Shown here: in pieces, positions 26,238-35,188 of the stretch | Layout of the letters: each line of letters begins with the position of its first letter | Numbering within the stretch: position 1 is the stretch's first letter | Assembly (NCBI RefSeq): GCF_008180195.1 | Contig: NZ_VTAV01000005.1 | Location: 124,001-188,000 of the forward strand | Source: Sphingobacterium phlebotomi | GTDB taxonomy: Bacteria; Bacteroidota; Bacteroidia; Sphingobacteriales; Sphingobacteriaceae | Direction: 5' to 3' | DNA length: 64,000 nt | The notes under the pieces: model-generated | Database searches by the model: none | Told to the model about the DNA's origin: nothing | Seen by the model: only the letters and a program-made list of their open reading frames with translations | Made by a program: the position numbers and the translations under genes

Positions 26238-27407
26238 ATGGAAAGTATGAATTACAAGCATCTACAGGAAAAGGCGAAACAATTTGCTGTAAACTTTATC
26301 CAACAAAATAAAACGGAGACGCATTGCTTTCACGATAATATACATACGGATGATGTAGTACTCGCAGCGGAAGAAATGGCTGCACATTATGGTCTGGATG
26401 AACAGGATCGGTTTGTCGTAACCTGTGCCGCATATTTTCACGATCTCGGATATTGCTCCGGGGGAACCGCAGGGCACGAGGCGCGGAGTGCAGATTTAGC
26501 GTTGGCATTTTTACAAAAGGAGGGGATTTCCGAAGATCTGCAGCAAAAAGTGAAAGGCTGTATCTTAGCTACGCAGATGCCCCAATCGCCAACGAATCTC
26601 CTCGAAGAAATCGTTTGCGATGCAGATCTTTTTCATCTGGGGGGTGACACATTTGAAGTCAGAAACAAGTTGATGCGTCAGGAGGCTGAACAGGTAGCTG
26701 AATTCAAAATTGCTAAAAATGTATGGCGGGATCTTACGATACAGCTGCTGAAAAAACATCGCTATCATACCGACTACGCGCGACAAAAGCTCAATGAGGG
26801 CAAGCTAAAGCATATTAAGGAGCTGGAAAAGCAACAAGGGAAATTTTTAGCTAAAAAAACAGCGGATAACGCTGAAAAAAGACCGGAAAGAGGTATAGAA
26901 ACTATGTTTAGGGTTTCTACGACGAACAGCCAACGGCTAAGCGATATGGCGGATAACAAAGCCAATATTTTGCTCACCGTTAATTCTATTATACTTTCTG
27001 TAGTTGTCGCTGTGCTGGTGCAAAAGCTAGACACAAATCAGCATCTTACCCTCCCAACGGTATTGCTCCTGGTGGGTGTGGTGACCACGATGGTGCTCGC
27101 GATTTTATCGACTATACCAAAAATCAAGGACGGCCGTTTCAGCCCCGAAGATGTGGGAAATAAGACCGTGAATCTTTTATTTTTTGGGAACTTCCATCAA
27201 ATGCCGTATGATGCTTATCGTGATGCGATGAGGAAAGCGATGGATGACTATGAATTTCTATATAGCATGCTAACACAGGATGTTTACGCGCAAGGGGTGG
27301 TACTGGGTAGAAAATATAAATTGCTGCGATATGCATACGGTGTCTTTATGTTTGGATTGATCATATCTGTCGTGGCTTTCATCATAGCAGTGATTCTTGT
27401 ACATTGA
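26238..27407 (+). CDS. HD-domain protein fused to a Pycsar-effector-type transmembrane domain
   Basis: The 389-residue protein has two parts. Residues 1-200 form an HD phosphohydrolase domain with H32/H36, the H68-D69 pair (AAYFHDLGYCSGG), H80-E81 and D128/D130 (IVCDADLFHLGG). Residues 215-389 match the membrane domain of Pycsar effectors (PycTM, formerly DUF5706). They include FRVSTTNSQRLSDMADNKAN at about 224-243, three or four membrane helices (NILLTVNSIILSVVVAVLV, LLLVGVVTTMVLAIL, FGLIISVVAFIIAVILV), and a conserved GNFHQMPYDAYRDAM segment between helices 2 and 3. HD-PycTM fusions are known in Bacteroidota; their role is unproven, and no canonical pyrimidine cyclase gene is adjacent. An internal ATG at 26247 is an alternative start. 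It opens a five-gene operon. Confidence 0.9.
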   Translation: MESMNYKHLQEKAKQFAVNFIQQNKTETHCFHDNIHTDDVVLAAEEMAAHYGLDEQDRFVVTCAAYFHDLGYCSGGTAGHEARSADLALAFLQKEGISEDLQQKVKGCILATQMPQSPTNLLEEIVCDADLFHLGGDTFEVRNKLMRQEAEQVAEFKIAKNVWRDLTIQLLKKHRYHTDYARQKLNEGKLKHIKELEKQQGKFLAKKTADNAEKRPERGIETMFRVSTTNSQRLSDMADNKANILLTVNSIILSVVVAVLVQKLDTNQHLTLPTVLLLVGVVTTMVLAILSTIPKIKDGRFSPEDVGNKTVNLLFFGNFHQMPYDAYRDAMRKAMDDYEFLYSMLTQDVYAQGVVLGRKYKLLRYAYGVFMFGLIISVVAFIIAVILVH

Positions 27408-27421
27408 AAAATTCTAAGCAC

Positions 27422-28291
27422 ATGAAGCACTATCTTCTCATTGGATTATTTTTGTTTACCATTGGCATGGGTGGCTGCCAGTCGCAAAGCCCAAAAGCCA
27501 CCTCCGTAGCCGGAGGTAAAAATTCTATTCCTTACTTGCTGACGGCGGATGAAAGCCATGCCATGCCAAAAAAACTAGAAGAGATATCAGGTATTACGTT
27601 TATAAAAGACCAACCAAGCCATATATTTGCCATACAGGATGAAGACGGATTGCTTTTTGAGTACGACCTGCTAAAGAAACAGATTGTCTTAACGACTTCT
27701 TTTGCTTCAAAAGGAGACTATGAAGGGCTGACAACCGATGGTCAGTATTTTTATGTACTGAAAAGCAATGGTCACATCTACAGTTTTCCTGTTGAACATA
27801 CCTCGGCATCTGGAAAGGTGATCGTCAATAAGGATTTGGTGCCGAAGGGAGAATATGAATCCATGGCTTTCGACGCATCCAGTAGTCGTCTTTTTCTGTT
27901 GTGTAAAGTGTGCAAGATAGATAACAAAGGGGAAGTCGTTTCTGGATATATTTTGAAGGTAGGTGAAAGCGGTCGATTATCCAACGGGGGAGAGTTTAGC
28001 TTACAGATAAGTGCGCTTTCGGCCCTTGATAAAAGAATCAAAAAGACGTTTAAACCTTCGGCCATGGCCAGACGGGAAAGCACGGGGGAGTGGTATATTC
28101 TTTCTTCCATCGATCAGGCACTCGTGATTACGGACGACGCATTTAAACCCAAGGAGGTGATACACTTGCCGCGGAAGACCTTTGAACAACCGGAAGGAAT
28201 TGCCTTTGATAAAGATGATAATCTTTATATCAGCAGTGAAGCGGGTCGACAAAAACAGGGAATGATTTATAAATTTAATCTTATAAAATGA
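27422..28291 (+). CDS. SdiA-regulated-like (YjiK) beta-propeller lipoprotein
   Basis: I start at the ATG at 27422 (MKHYLLIGLFLFTIGMGGC), which puts the lipobox Cys at residue 19. A TTG at 27404 overlapping the previous stop would add six residues. The mature 270-residue domain shows the repeated strand pattern of the SdiA-regulated family: LEEISGITFIKDQPSHIFAIQDEDGLLFEYDLLKK, GDYEGLTTDGQYFYVLKSNGHIY, EYESMAFDASSSRLFLLCK, QPEGIAFDKDDNLYISSEAGR. The fold is probably a periplasmic or surface beta-propeller that binds a ligand or an envelope partner. It is the second gene of the operon and overlaps the next gene by 4 bp. Confidence 0.85.
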   Translation: MKHYLLIGLFLFTIGMGGCQSQSPKATSVAGGKNSIPYLLTADESHAMPKKLEEISGITFIKDQPSHIFAIQDEDGLLFEYDLLKKQIVLTTSFASKGDYEGLTTDGQYFYVLKSNGHIYSFPVEHTSASGKVIVNKDLVPKGEYESMAFDASSSRLFLLCKVCKIDNKGEVVSGYILKVGESGRLSNGGEFSLQISALSALDKRIKKTFKPSAMARRESTGEWYILSSIDQALVITDDAFKPKEVIHLPRKTFEQPEGIAFDKDDNLYISSEAGRQKQGMIYKFNLIK

Positions 28292-29382
28292 TAGCACGCC
28301 TCCTATTGATTTGGTTATGGATATACCCGGTTCTGCTGCATGGGCAAGAGATCGGGGACCGGCTTATTTTGATAGGAGATGCGGGCGAGATCAATACAAA
28401 ACAGGAAATGTTGATACCGGCTGCCGCAGAACTGGTATTACCGGATAAAACCAAGGTTTACTTCTTGGGAGATAATATTTATCCTACTGGAATGGGGCTG
28501 GATGACAGTAGCCGGCTGCAATCTGCTGATATACTGCGGTCACAATTTGAGCCGTTTAGACAACGCGGCGTGCCCGTATATTTTATGGCGGGCAACCATG
28601 ATTGGGATAAATCGGGACCTGACGGACTGGCCAAAATCAAAGCACAGGAAGCTTTTATACACGGTTTGGCAGATAGCGGTCTTCGGTTCGTTCCTTCTGC
28701 TGGTAAGCTGGGCCCGTTTGTGGAAATGCTGACGGACAGTATCGTCATCGTAATATATGATAGTGAATTTTGGCTTTTTCCACACCACGACACTGCTCAG
28801 TCTGCAGATCTATTGCAACAAAAGAATGAGTTTCTGGCGAAGTTGACCAGCCTGGCAGAAGAACACAGTGAAAAGCAACTTCTGGTGATGAGTCACCATC
28901 CGATGAGATCATATGGCGAGCATAGTTTGAAATTTTCTGTAACCGACCATCTATTCCCGCTACGTAAGGTGTGGAGAGGCTTGTATATACCTTTGCCGGT
29001 GGTAGGCTCGATATATCCGCTGTTACGATCCACGGTGTTTAGAACGGCAGAGGACTTAAAGCATCCCCGTTACCGCGAACTAATCGAATCCGTGACAAAT
29101 GCCTTCGGCAGCCACCCTAGCGTGATCTATGTCGCTGGGCATGATCACGGGCTGCAACTGATTCAAGACGACACATTTACGCAAGTGGTTAGCGGCTCCG
29201 GTGCAAAAACTTCCAATATCCGCACAGCATCGGATTTGCGGTATAGATTTGGCCAGCAGGGCTTCACGGTAATGGATTTTTTGACAAATGGTGAAACGAA
29301 AGTGAGCTTTTATATCGTAGACAAAGATCTGATCAGAAAAGATTTCGAAGCTTCTCTTGTGGATGGGAAAGCCGTACACTAA
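28288..29382 (+). CDS. Exported calcineurin-like metallophosphoesterase
   Basis: The 364-residue protein has a short signal peptide (LLLIWLWIYPVLLHGQ). Metal-binding motifs of the metallophosphoesterase fold are visible: LIGDAGE (about 28-34; the usual DxH is reduced to DAG), VYFLGDNIYPTG (GDN), MAGNHDWD (GNHD, about 108-114), LVMSHHPM (about 200) and VAGHDHGLQL (GHDH, about 286). It should hydrolyse a phosphomonoester or phosphodiester in the periplasm. Its start overlaps the propeller gene (ATGA). In related bacteria I recall this domain joined to an Omp85 protein in one chain; here the Omp85 protein is encoded two genes downstream. Confidence 0.9.
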   Translation: MIARLLLIWLWIYPVLLHGQEIGDRLILIGDAGEINTKQEMLIPAAAELVLPDKTKVYFLGDNIYPTGMGLDDSSRLQSADILRSQFEPFRQRGVPVYFMAGNHDWDKSGPDGLAKIKAQEAFIHGLADSGLRFVPSAGKLGPFVEMLTDSIVIVIYDSEFWLFPHHDTAQSADLLQQKNEFLAKLTSLAEEHSEKQLLVMSHHPMRSYGEHSLKFSVTDHLFPLRKVWRGLYIPLPVVGSIYPLLRSTVFRTAEDLKHPRYRELIESVTNAFGSHPSVIYVAGHDHGLQLIQDDTFTQVVSGSGAKTSNIRTASDLRYRFGQQGFTVMDFLTNGETKVSFYIVDKDLIRKDFEASLVDGKAVH

Positions 29383-29397
29383 ACACAAACATGAGCT

Positions 29398-31710
29398 ATG
29401 TTGTTAAAAGACATCCAAATAGAAAACCTACAAGAATCTCCCTTGGGAACGGGTCATATCTCGCTGGCTCCCTTGACTACCTACCTGCATAAGATACTGG
29501 ACAGCCTGGGTGGCAGAAGGCACCTAATTCCATGGTTTGGCTTGGAAATGATCAAAGGCGTCGAGCAGACACATGGGGAAATTGGCGAAAGCAATCTGGA
29601 ACCTTACGAGGGTGTATTCGAGATGATACATTCGTTACAAGACGGTCTGCGTTTGGAAGAAAAGGGACTATGGGGGCTTGGGTACCCTATACCTCAACAG
29701 GCCTTTTATGGAACCGCTGAATTTTATACCTTCATTGAATCTGATGCACGATTAATTTCAGAGGATAAAAAGATAGGCTTAACCCCGATCCAGCAACTGC
29801 TATATAGTGTCATTCTGGAACGATTTTACGAAATTCCCACGAGCACGAATAAACTTCTTTATAAAGTGGATCAAGAGGGTGTAGACCGTTATTACGAACT
29901 CGGGGTGGATTTTTCCTTTGTGGATATACAACGAAAAGGAAAGCTACCGGCTATTGATCTAGCGACATTGCGTGATAAAGATGAGTATTGTCTCGAGGAT
30001 GTTGAGCCCCTATTTCAGTTGCTGGATCCTAATAATTTTACGTTCAACGGTTTTACGATACTCACATTCGAGGACAAAACAGTTGCTTATGTTTCGGACT
30101 GGCTCCATACAATGATCGCTAATCTATCCCAATATAAACAAGAGCGTTTTTTCGGAGAACTGCATGAAATTCTTTCGACAATCGCGGGATCCAAAGAAAT
30201 CTCATCTTCGTTACTGCCGGTTCTGGAGTTGAATGGATATCCGATATTTTCGTCCGATTTTACGCGGGAGAGTATCTTTTTTCGGGAGCTGCAAAAAAGA
30301 AATATTTCGGGCGTGATAGATCCTGCAACGACTGCTTACCTCGAAAAGCCTTATCCTGTACTTTATGGAATAGAAAAATCGCTGGATACGGAGGATCCGT
30401 TGTTTCGTGAGCTGATCGAACGGGAGGGACTGGCTTCTTACATTAGTATTCCGCTCAAACATCGACAGAGCCTGGTGGGGTTTGTGGAACTGTATAGCTA
30501 CATACCTAACAAGCTGGACAAGACTACGATGATGATCTGGAAAACATTTATTCCATTATTAACACAACTCACTGCGGAGATTGTTTTGCTTTTCAAAAAC
30601 AGCCTCGAACGTATTATCCTGAATAATTTTACAGCACTTAATCCAGCAGTAGAATGGCGTTTTAATGAGGTAGCGGCAGATCGCCTTGCCGCCTATATGC
30701 GGGAGGAGGAGGAACCATCGATGGAGAAGGTACGGTTTGAAAAAGTGTATCCTATATACGGCGCCATCGATGTAAAAGGCTCAACGCAGCTGCGTAACAA
30801 GATTTACAAAAAAGATAATCTGTCGAAAATAGACCACCTTGAACATTTTTTAGATACCTTACCCCGCGATAATGAAGACGGTTTGATTGCGGAATTGAGA
30901 CGTCGAGCAGGAAAGATGAGAAATTGGTTGGAGGCGACAGATTACGAAAAACATATGCTCGATGTTTTCTTGTTTCTTCAGGAAGAGCTGTTCGAAATAT
31001 TGGAAAGTATCAAATCCGAAAACGCGGTTTATAAATCTCTCATCGACAATTTTGTGAACCAACAAAAAGGCCTAGGCGGTAACCATACGGATGTTTTTGA
31101 AACATCGCTCCAGCAACTGAATAGCCTGATCAAGGACGAAGTACAGCAGTTCAATGCTACTGTACAGGATATTTTCCCTTCGTATTTTGAGCTCTTCCGT
31201 TCTGACGGCGTAGAGTACGATATGTACGTGGGACAATCGATAACGCCCACAAAAGTATTCGAACCTTATTTTTTAAGAGAAATCCGGAAGCAACAGATCA
31301 TCTCCATGGCTCGTATCGGTATACATGCAGCGCAGATAGCGACATCACTTGTCGTACCCATGCAGGTTACACTGTTAATCTTCGTGCATACCTCGACAAT
31401 TGATATCAGCTTCAGGGAGGATGAGCGACGTTTTGATGTGGAAGGAGGCTATAATATCCGTTACCAGATGGTGAAGAAAAGGATAGATAAAGCACGGATA
31501 AAGAACAGCAAAGAGCGGCTTGTGCGCCCCAATACATTGGCTATCGTGTTTCAGGGGGATATGCTGGAAACAGAGATTGGAGACCTATTAGCCGAAGTAG
31601 CCGCAACGGGTTTACTGAAGCCCGATTTTGAATTTTGCACGTTGGAAGAGATACAGGGAGTGAGTGAGCTGCGGGCGGTGCGTGCCGATATCGTGTTGGA
31701 TGAAGATTAA
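29398..31710 (+). CDS. Large GAF-like cytoplasmic protein with a cyclase-like DVKGST motif
   Basis: This 770-residue protein has no signal peptide or membrane helix. Residues about 210-405 resemble a GAF domain (ending with YISIPLKHRQSLVGFVELYS and a long amphipathic helix). Residues 447-466 read EKVYPIYGAIDVKGSTQLRN; the D458-V-K-G-S-T motif resembles the first metal-binding motif of class III nucleotidyl cyclases, but I cannot find the second GDG-type motif. The C-terminal part (about 640-770) has HAAQIATSLVVPMQVTLL and a VEGGYNIRYQMVKKRIDKA helix. I do not know a proven function. It lies between the phosphoesterase and Omp85 genes with gaps of 15 and 28 bp. Confidence 0.75.
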   Translation: MLLKDIQIENLQESPLGTGHISLAPLTTYLHKILDSLGGRRHLIPWFGLEMIKGVEQTHGEIGESNLEPYEGVFEMIHSLQDGLRLEEKGLWGLGYPIPQQAFYGTAEFYTFIESDARLISEDKKIGLTPIQQLLYSVILERFYEIPTSTNKLLYKVDQEGVDRYYELGVDFSFVDIQRKGKLPAIDLATLRDKDEYCLEDVEPLFQLLDPNNFTFNGFTILTFEDKTVAYVSDWLHTMIANLSQYKQERFFGELHEILSTIAGSKEISSSLLPVLELNGYPIFSSDFTRESIFFRELQKRNISGVIDPATTAYLEKPYPVLYGIEKSLDTEDPLFRELIEREGLASYISIPLKHRQSLVGFVELYSYIPNKLDKTTMMIWKTFIPLLTQLTAEIVLLFKNSLERIILNNFTALNPAVEWRFNEVAADRLAAYMREEEEPSMEKVRFEKVYPIYGAIDVKGSTQLRNKIYKKDNLSKIDHLEHFLDTLPRDNEDGLIAELRRRAGKMRNWLEATDYEKHMLDVFLFLQEELFEILESIKSENAVYKSLIDNFVNQQKGLGGNHTDVFETSLQQLNSLIKDEVQQFNATVQDIFPSYFELFRSDGVEYDMYVGQSITPTKVFEPYFLREIRKQQIISMARIGIHAAQIATSLVVPMQVTLLIFVHTSTIDISFREDERRFDVEGGYNIRYQMVKKRIDKARIKNSKERLVRPNTLAIVFQGDMLETEIGDLLAEVAATGLLKPDFEFCTLEEIQGVSELRAVRADIVLDED

Positions 31711-31738
31711 AGAAACGATGCCACTTGAACGTTAACGT

Positions 31739-34297
31739 ATGAAGAGATTTTTGCGGATTATTGGTTTGATCATGTTGAGTGTTTTAAGTACCTATGCGCA
31801 GAAGCGGGACAGCATTACGGCCGTCATCGCCCCAGAATATGATAAGGTGGGTCTGGCACATCGGTATTGGCTTGGCGATAGTTATCGGAAATTGTATAAT
31901 ACACCGGTAAAGATGAGGGTGATGGATCTTAGCGTGGAAAAGGGTGGGCTCGAAGTGGTGAAACTTGGTGGCGGTATGCAAACGCAATCGTTGCGTCTAG
32001 TTGACACCACAGGAAGGGAATGGGTATTACGCTCTATCCAAAAATATCCCGAAAGGAGTCTCCCCGAGAGCCTTAGAAAAACGGTTGCCAAAGACATCGT
32101 CCAAGACCAGATATCCATAGCACATCCTTTCGGTGCACTGACGGTACCTCCGTTTAATGTAGCCTTAGACATTCCACATGCATCTCCAGAATTGGTGTAT
32201 GTAGGTGATGACTCCAGACTGGGCGAATACAGGGAAATCTTTAAAAACAGACCGTATATGTTTGAGCCCAGAATGCCGTTTGAAGATAGTAAAACCGATA
32301 ATACGCTCAAAGTGATCCGACAGCTGCTGGAGGATAATGATAAATGGGTAGATCAGGAATTGACGCTGCGTGCCCGTCTACTGGATTTTGTCTTAGGCGA
32401 CTGGGACCGACATGAGGACAACTGGCGCTGGGACCCGGAGAAGGAAAAAGGCAAGAAGGTATATACGCCGGTACCTCGGGATAGAGATAAGGTATACTAC
32501 AAGACGTCTGGTGTGTTCCCCATTTTGCTTTCTTACCAATGGCTTAAAGCGAATGTGCAGCCTTTTGGTCCTAAAATTAGAAATGTGGCTCACTGGAATT
32601 TTAACGCACGTCATTTTGATCGTTTTTTTCTGAACAACTTGGGTAAGGACGACTGGCAACGGGAGGTGACCGTGCTGCAACAAACGTTGTCCGATTCCTT
32701 GATTAATCGGGCTATGCAGCAAATGCCCGATACGATTATTGCCCTGAGTGCGGACGAGTTGGTAGCGAATATAACCGCTAGACGTGATGGATTGATGGAA
32801 TCTGCTATGGAGTACTACAACTCTTTAGCACGGGTAGTCGATATACCGTTGTCGGGAAAAAACGAATTTGTAGACGTCCGCTACCGGAAGGATGGTCGCA
32901 TTACTTTGGATGTGCACAACAAGAAGAAAGATGGTACAGAAGGACGTCGTTTATTGAAACGAACCTTCCTGCCCGAAGAAACGAAAGAACTGCGCGTCTA
33001 TGGTATTGGGGGGCAAGATGTGTATAAACTACGCGGGTCAGGTCGATCACCTATCAAACTGCGCGTCATCGGCGGAACAGGACATGATCATTATGAAAGG
33101 ACAGACGCCTTTCAAAACGGAAGAAAGGTCTGGCTTTATGAAAGTAAGGATACGGCATCAAATTCTTGGAATAACCTTGATGCTGTACGTATGCAGCTGC
33201 GTGCAGATAGCACGGTGCATGCGTATGTATACGACAGCTTCGTCTATGACCGGAAAGGTATTCTTTTTAATCTCAACTATGGAGTTGATAGAGGATTGAT
33301 TCTAGGATTAGGTTACCTAATCGAAGACCAGGGATTCCGAAAAAAACCCTACGCCTACCGACATGAGTTTATGGCAAACTACCTCACGGGTCGAGAGTCG
33401 TTTATGTTGTATTATTCGGGCATCTTTAAGGAGTTGGTGGGTAAACAGGACCTGACGGTTAAATTCTCGTCTTTGGGGCCAAAGAATCTCAGTAATTTTT
33501 TCGGTTATGGTAATAATACGATTTATGAAAAGGGAGAAAAGGGTATTGACTTTTATCGTAACCGCTATGACGTTGTGGATGGCGATATATTTTTACAGCA
33601 TAATTTGGATGAGCGTTGGAAACTTTACTACGGCTCTTCGTCGCAATTTTACAGTAGCAGTCTGGAAAATAACAACGGGCGGTATTTTGAGGAATGGTAT
33701 GCTCAGCATCCTGATGAACCGCTATTTGGGAACAAATTTTTTACAGGCTTAACCTTAGGGAGTGCATATGATAGTCGGGACAATGTCGCGAATGCAAAGA
33801 GGGGAGTATGGTGGACAAGCAGGGTGGACTGGAAGTCGGAGCTTGGTGGGCAACAGCTAAGCCACATAATGCTACAGTCTTCATTCAGTTTCTACAGATC
33901 AACGGCCGATGAACGATTGACCGTGGCTAATCGAACGGGCTTTGAAACTGTTTTGGGAGATCCCTACTTTTTCCAGCATGCGCAGATTGGCGGAGAGCAG
34001 AGCCTACGAGGATTCAATTCGAGAAGATTCACCGGAAAAACGGCGCTATATAATAATCTAGAGGGTCGGGTCAAGCTCTTTAGCTTTGCATCTTACCTAC
34101 TTCCTGGTACGCTGGGGGCAATCGGGTTTTACGATCTAGGCCGAGTTTGGATGACGGACGAATCCTCCGATACTTGGCATATAGGGTATGGGGGAGGCCT
34201 CTATTTCATGCCTGGCGATTTATTGACTATCCAGGGTGCGGTTGGCTTCAGCAAGGAAGCAATATTGCCGTACATTCGCGTAGGACTGGCTTTTTAA
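31739..34297 (+). CDS. Omp85 (BamA/TamA-type) outer membrane barrel with kinase-like N-terminal region
   Basis: The 852-residue protein has a signal peptide (FLRIIGLIMLSVLSTYAQ). The C-terminal 350 residues form an Omp85-type barrel with the family motif GGEQSLRGFNSRRF (751-764) and an aromatic end (IRVGLAF). The N-terminal region is not made of POTRA repeats. It shows G77-G-G79-M-Q-T82, then REWVLRSIQK102, DWDRHEDNW at 221-229, and PRDRDKVYY at 246-254. These line up with the nucleotide loop, lysine, catalytic Asp-Arg-His-x-x-Asn and metal Asp of atypical kinases such as Fam20, HipA, CotH or PI4-kinase (pattern inference). The stop directly abuts the convergent map-like gene. It is the last gene of the five-gene operon. 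Confidence 0.85.
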   Translation: MKRFLRIIGLIMLSVLSTYAQKRDSITAVIAPEYDKVGLAHRYWLGDSYRKLYNTPVKMRVMDLSVEKGGLEVVKLGGGMQTQSLRLVDTTGREWVLRSIQKYPERSLPESLRKTVAKDIVQDQISIAHPFGALTVPPFNVALDIPHASPELVYVGDDSRLGEYREIFKNRPYMFEPRMPFEDSKTDNTLKVIRQLLEDNDKWVDQELTLRARLLDFVLGDWDRHEDNWRWDPEKEKGKKVYTPVPRDRDKVYYKTSGVFPILLSYQWLKANVQPFGPKIRNVAHWNFNARHFDRFFLNNLGKDDWQREVTVLQQTLSDSLINRAMQQMPDTIIALSADELVANITARRDGLMESAMEYYNSLARVVDIPLSGKNEFVDVRYRKDGRITLDVHNKKKDGTEGRRLLKRTFLPEETKELRVYGIGGQDVYKLRGSGRSPIKLRVIGGTGHDHYERTDAFQNGRKVWLYESKDTASNSWNNLDAVRMQLRADSTVHAYVYDSFVYDRKGILFNLNYGVDRGLILGLGYLIEDQGFRKKPYAYRHEFMANYLTGRESFMLYYSGIFKELVGKQDLTVKFSSLGPKNLSNFFGYGNNTIYEKGEKGIDFYRNRYDVVDGDIFLQHNLDERWKLYYGSSSQFYSSSLENNNGRYFEEWYAQHPDEPLFGNKFFTGLTLGSAYDSRDNVANAKRGVWWTSRVDWKSELGGQQLSHIMLQSSFSFYRSTADERLTVANRTGFETVLGDPYFFQHAQIGGEQSLRGFNSRRFTGKTALYNNLEGRVKLFSFASYLLPGTLGAIGFYDLGRVWMTDESSDTWHIGYGGGLYFMPGDLLTIQGAVGFSKEAILPYIRVGLAF

Positions 34298-35062
34298 TTA
34301 ATCCCAAATCCCGTTCATTTCCGTTAATACAATCGGATTTCCGCCGGTAACGACAATGGTGTGTTCGTGCTGCGCCATATACCCACCTTTGTTTCCAACC
34401 ATCGTCCAACCATCAGGGAGTTCTACTGCATAAGAAGAGGTGGTGGAAATGAAGGTTTCAATAGCCACAACGGAGTTTTTCTTAAATCGTCTTTGGTCAA
34501 ATCGGTTTTTATAGTTGAGTAATTCATCCGGCTGTTCATGTAAACTTCTCCCGATGCCATGTCCGCCAAGATTTTTAATAACCTGGAAGCCATTTTTTTT
34601 TGCTTCTGTTTCCATCAAAGACCCAATTTCCGAAATTTTTATACCGCCTTTGATATGGTCAATGGTTTTTCTTAAAATTTCAACGGAAGTATGCACTAAT
34701 TTTTGGTGTTGGTCTCTATCATCTCCAAGAATAAATGATGCACCATTATCTGCCCAAAATCCATTAAGTTCCGCCGACACATCAATGTTGATCAACGTAC
34801 CTTCTTCTATCATTCGGTTGTCTGATGGGATACCATGGCAAAATTCCTGTCCTGTACTGATGCATGTACAACCGGGGAAACCATAGGTTAGGTGTGGTGC
34901 TGATCTTGCTCCAAAACTCGCGAGGACTTTTGCTCCATAATCGTCTAACTCCTTCGTCGACATCCCAACCTGAACATAGTCGCGCATTTCCCTTAAAGTG
35001 CAGGCTACAGCCTCACTTACTTTCTTCATTCCGATTAATTCTTCTTCTGTCGTGATCAACAT
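34298..35062 (-). CDS. map: Type I methionine aminopeptidase
   Basis: The 254-residue protein has the full metal-ligand set of MetAP type I: D94 (LINIDVSAE), D105 (FWADNGASF), H168 (NLGGHGIGRSLHEQP), E202 (VVAIETFIS) and E233 (AQHEHTIVV), with substrate-contact His at 76 (FCHGIPS). It removes initiator methionine from nascent proteins in the cytosol. The usual Bacteroidota map gene lies in the ribosomal protein/infA operon; this copy is alone, so it is probably an accessory second enzyme (inference). Its stop codon is immediately next to that of the Omp85 gene, tail to tail. Confidence 0.93.
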   Translation of the reverse strand: MLITTEEELIGMKKVSEAVACTLREMRDYVQVGMSTKELDDYGAKVLASFGARSAPHLTYGFPGCTCISTGQEFCHGIPSDNRMIEEGTLINIDVSAELNGFWADNGASFILGDDRDQHQKLVHTSVEILRKTIDHIKGGIKISEIGSLMETEAKKNGFQVIKNLGGHGIGRSLHEQPDELLNYKNRFDQRRFKKNSVVAIETFISTTSSYAVELPDGWTMVGNKGGYMAQHEHTIVVTGGNPIVLTEMNGIWD

Positions 35063-35188
35063 AATTTTGCTTTTATTCGTTTAGTATGCGCTATTCCATT
35101 TCTACTTTATGATTCAACGAAATTAAAGCTTACGTAAGGAGTAGGAAAGTAAAAATCGGACAATTTTAATGCGTATATTGCAAGCGAT

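Noticed and set aside
26238..34297. Complete canonical Pycsar defence system
   Set aside because: A PycTM domain is present, but no recognisable full class III pyrimidine cyclase is adjacent and the other genes are envelope proteins; only the looser signalling reading is kept.
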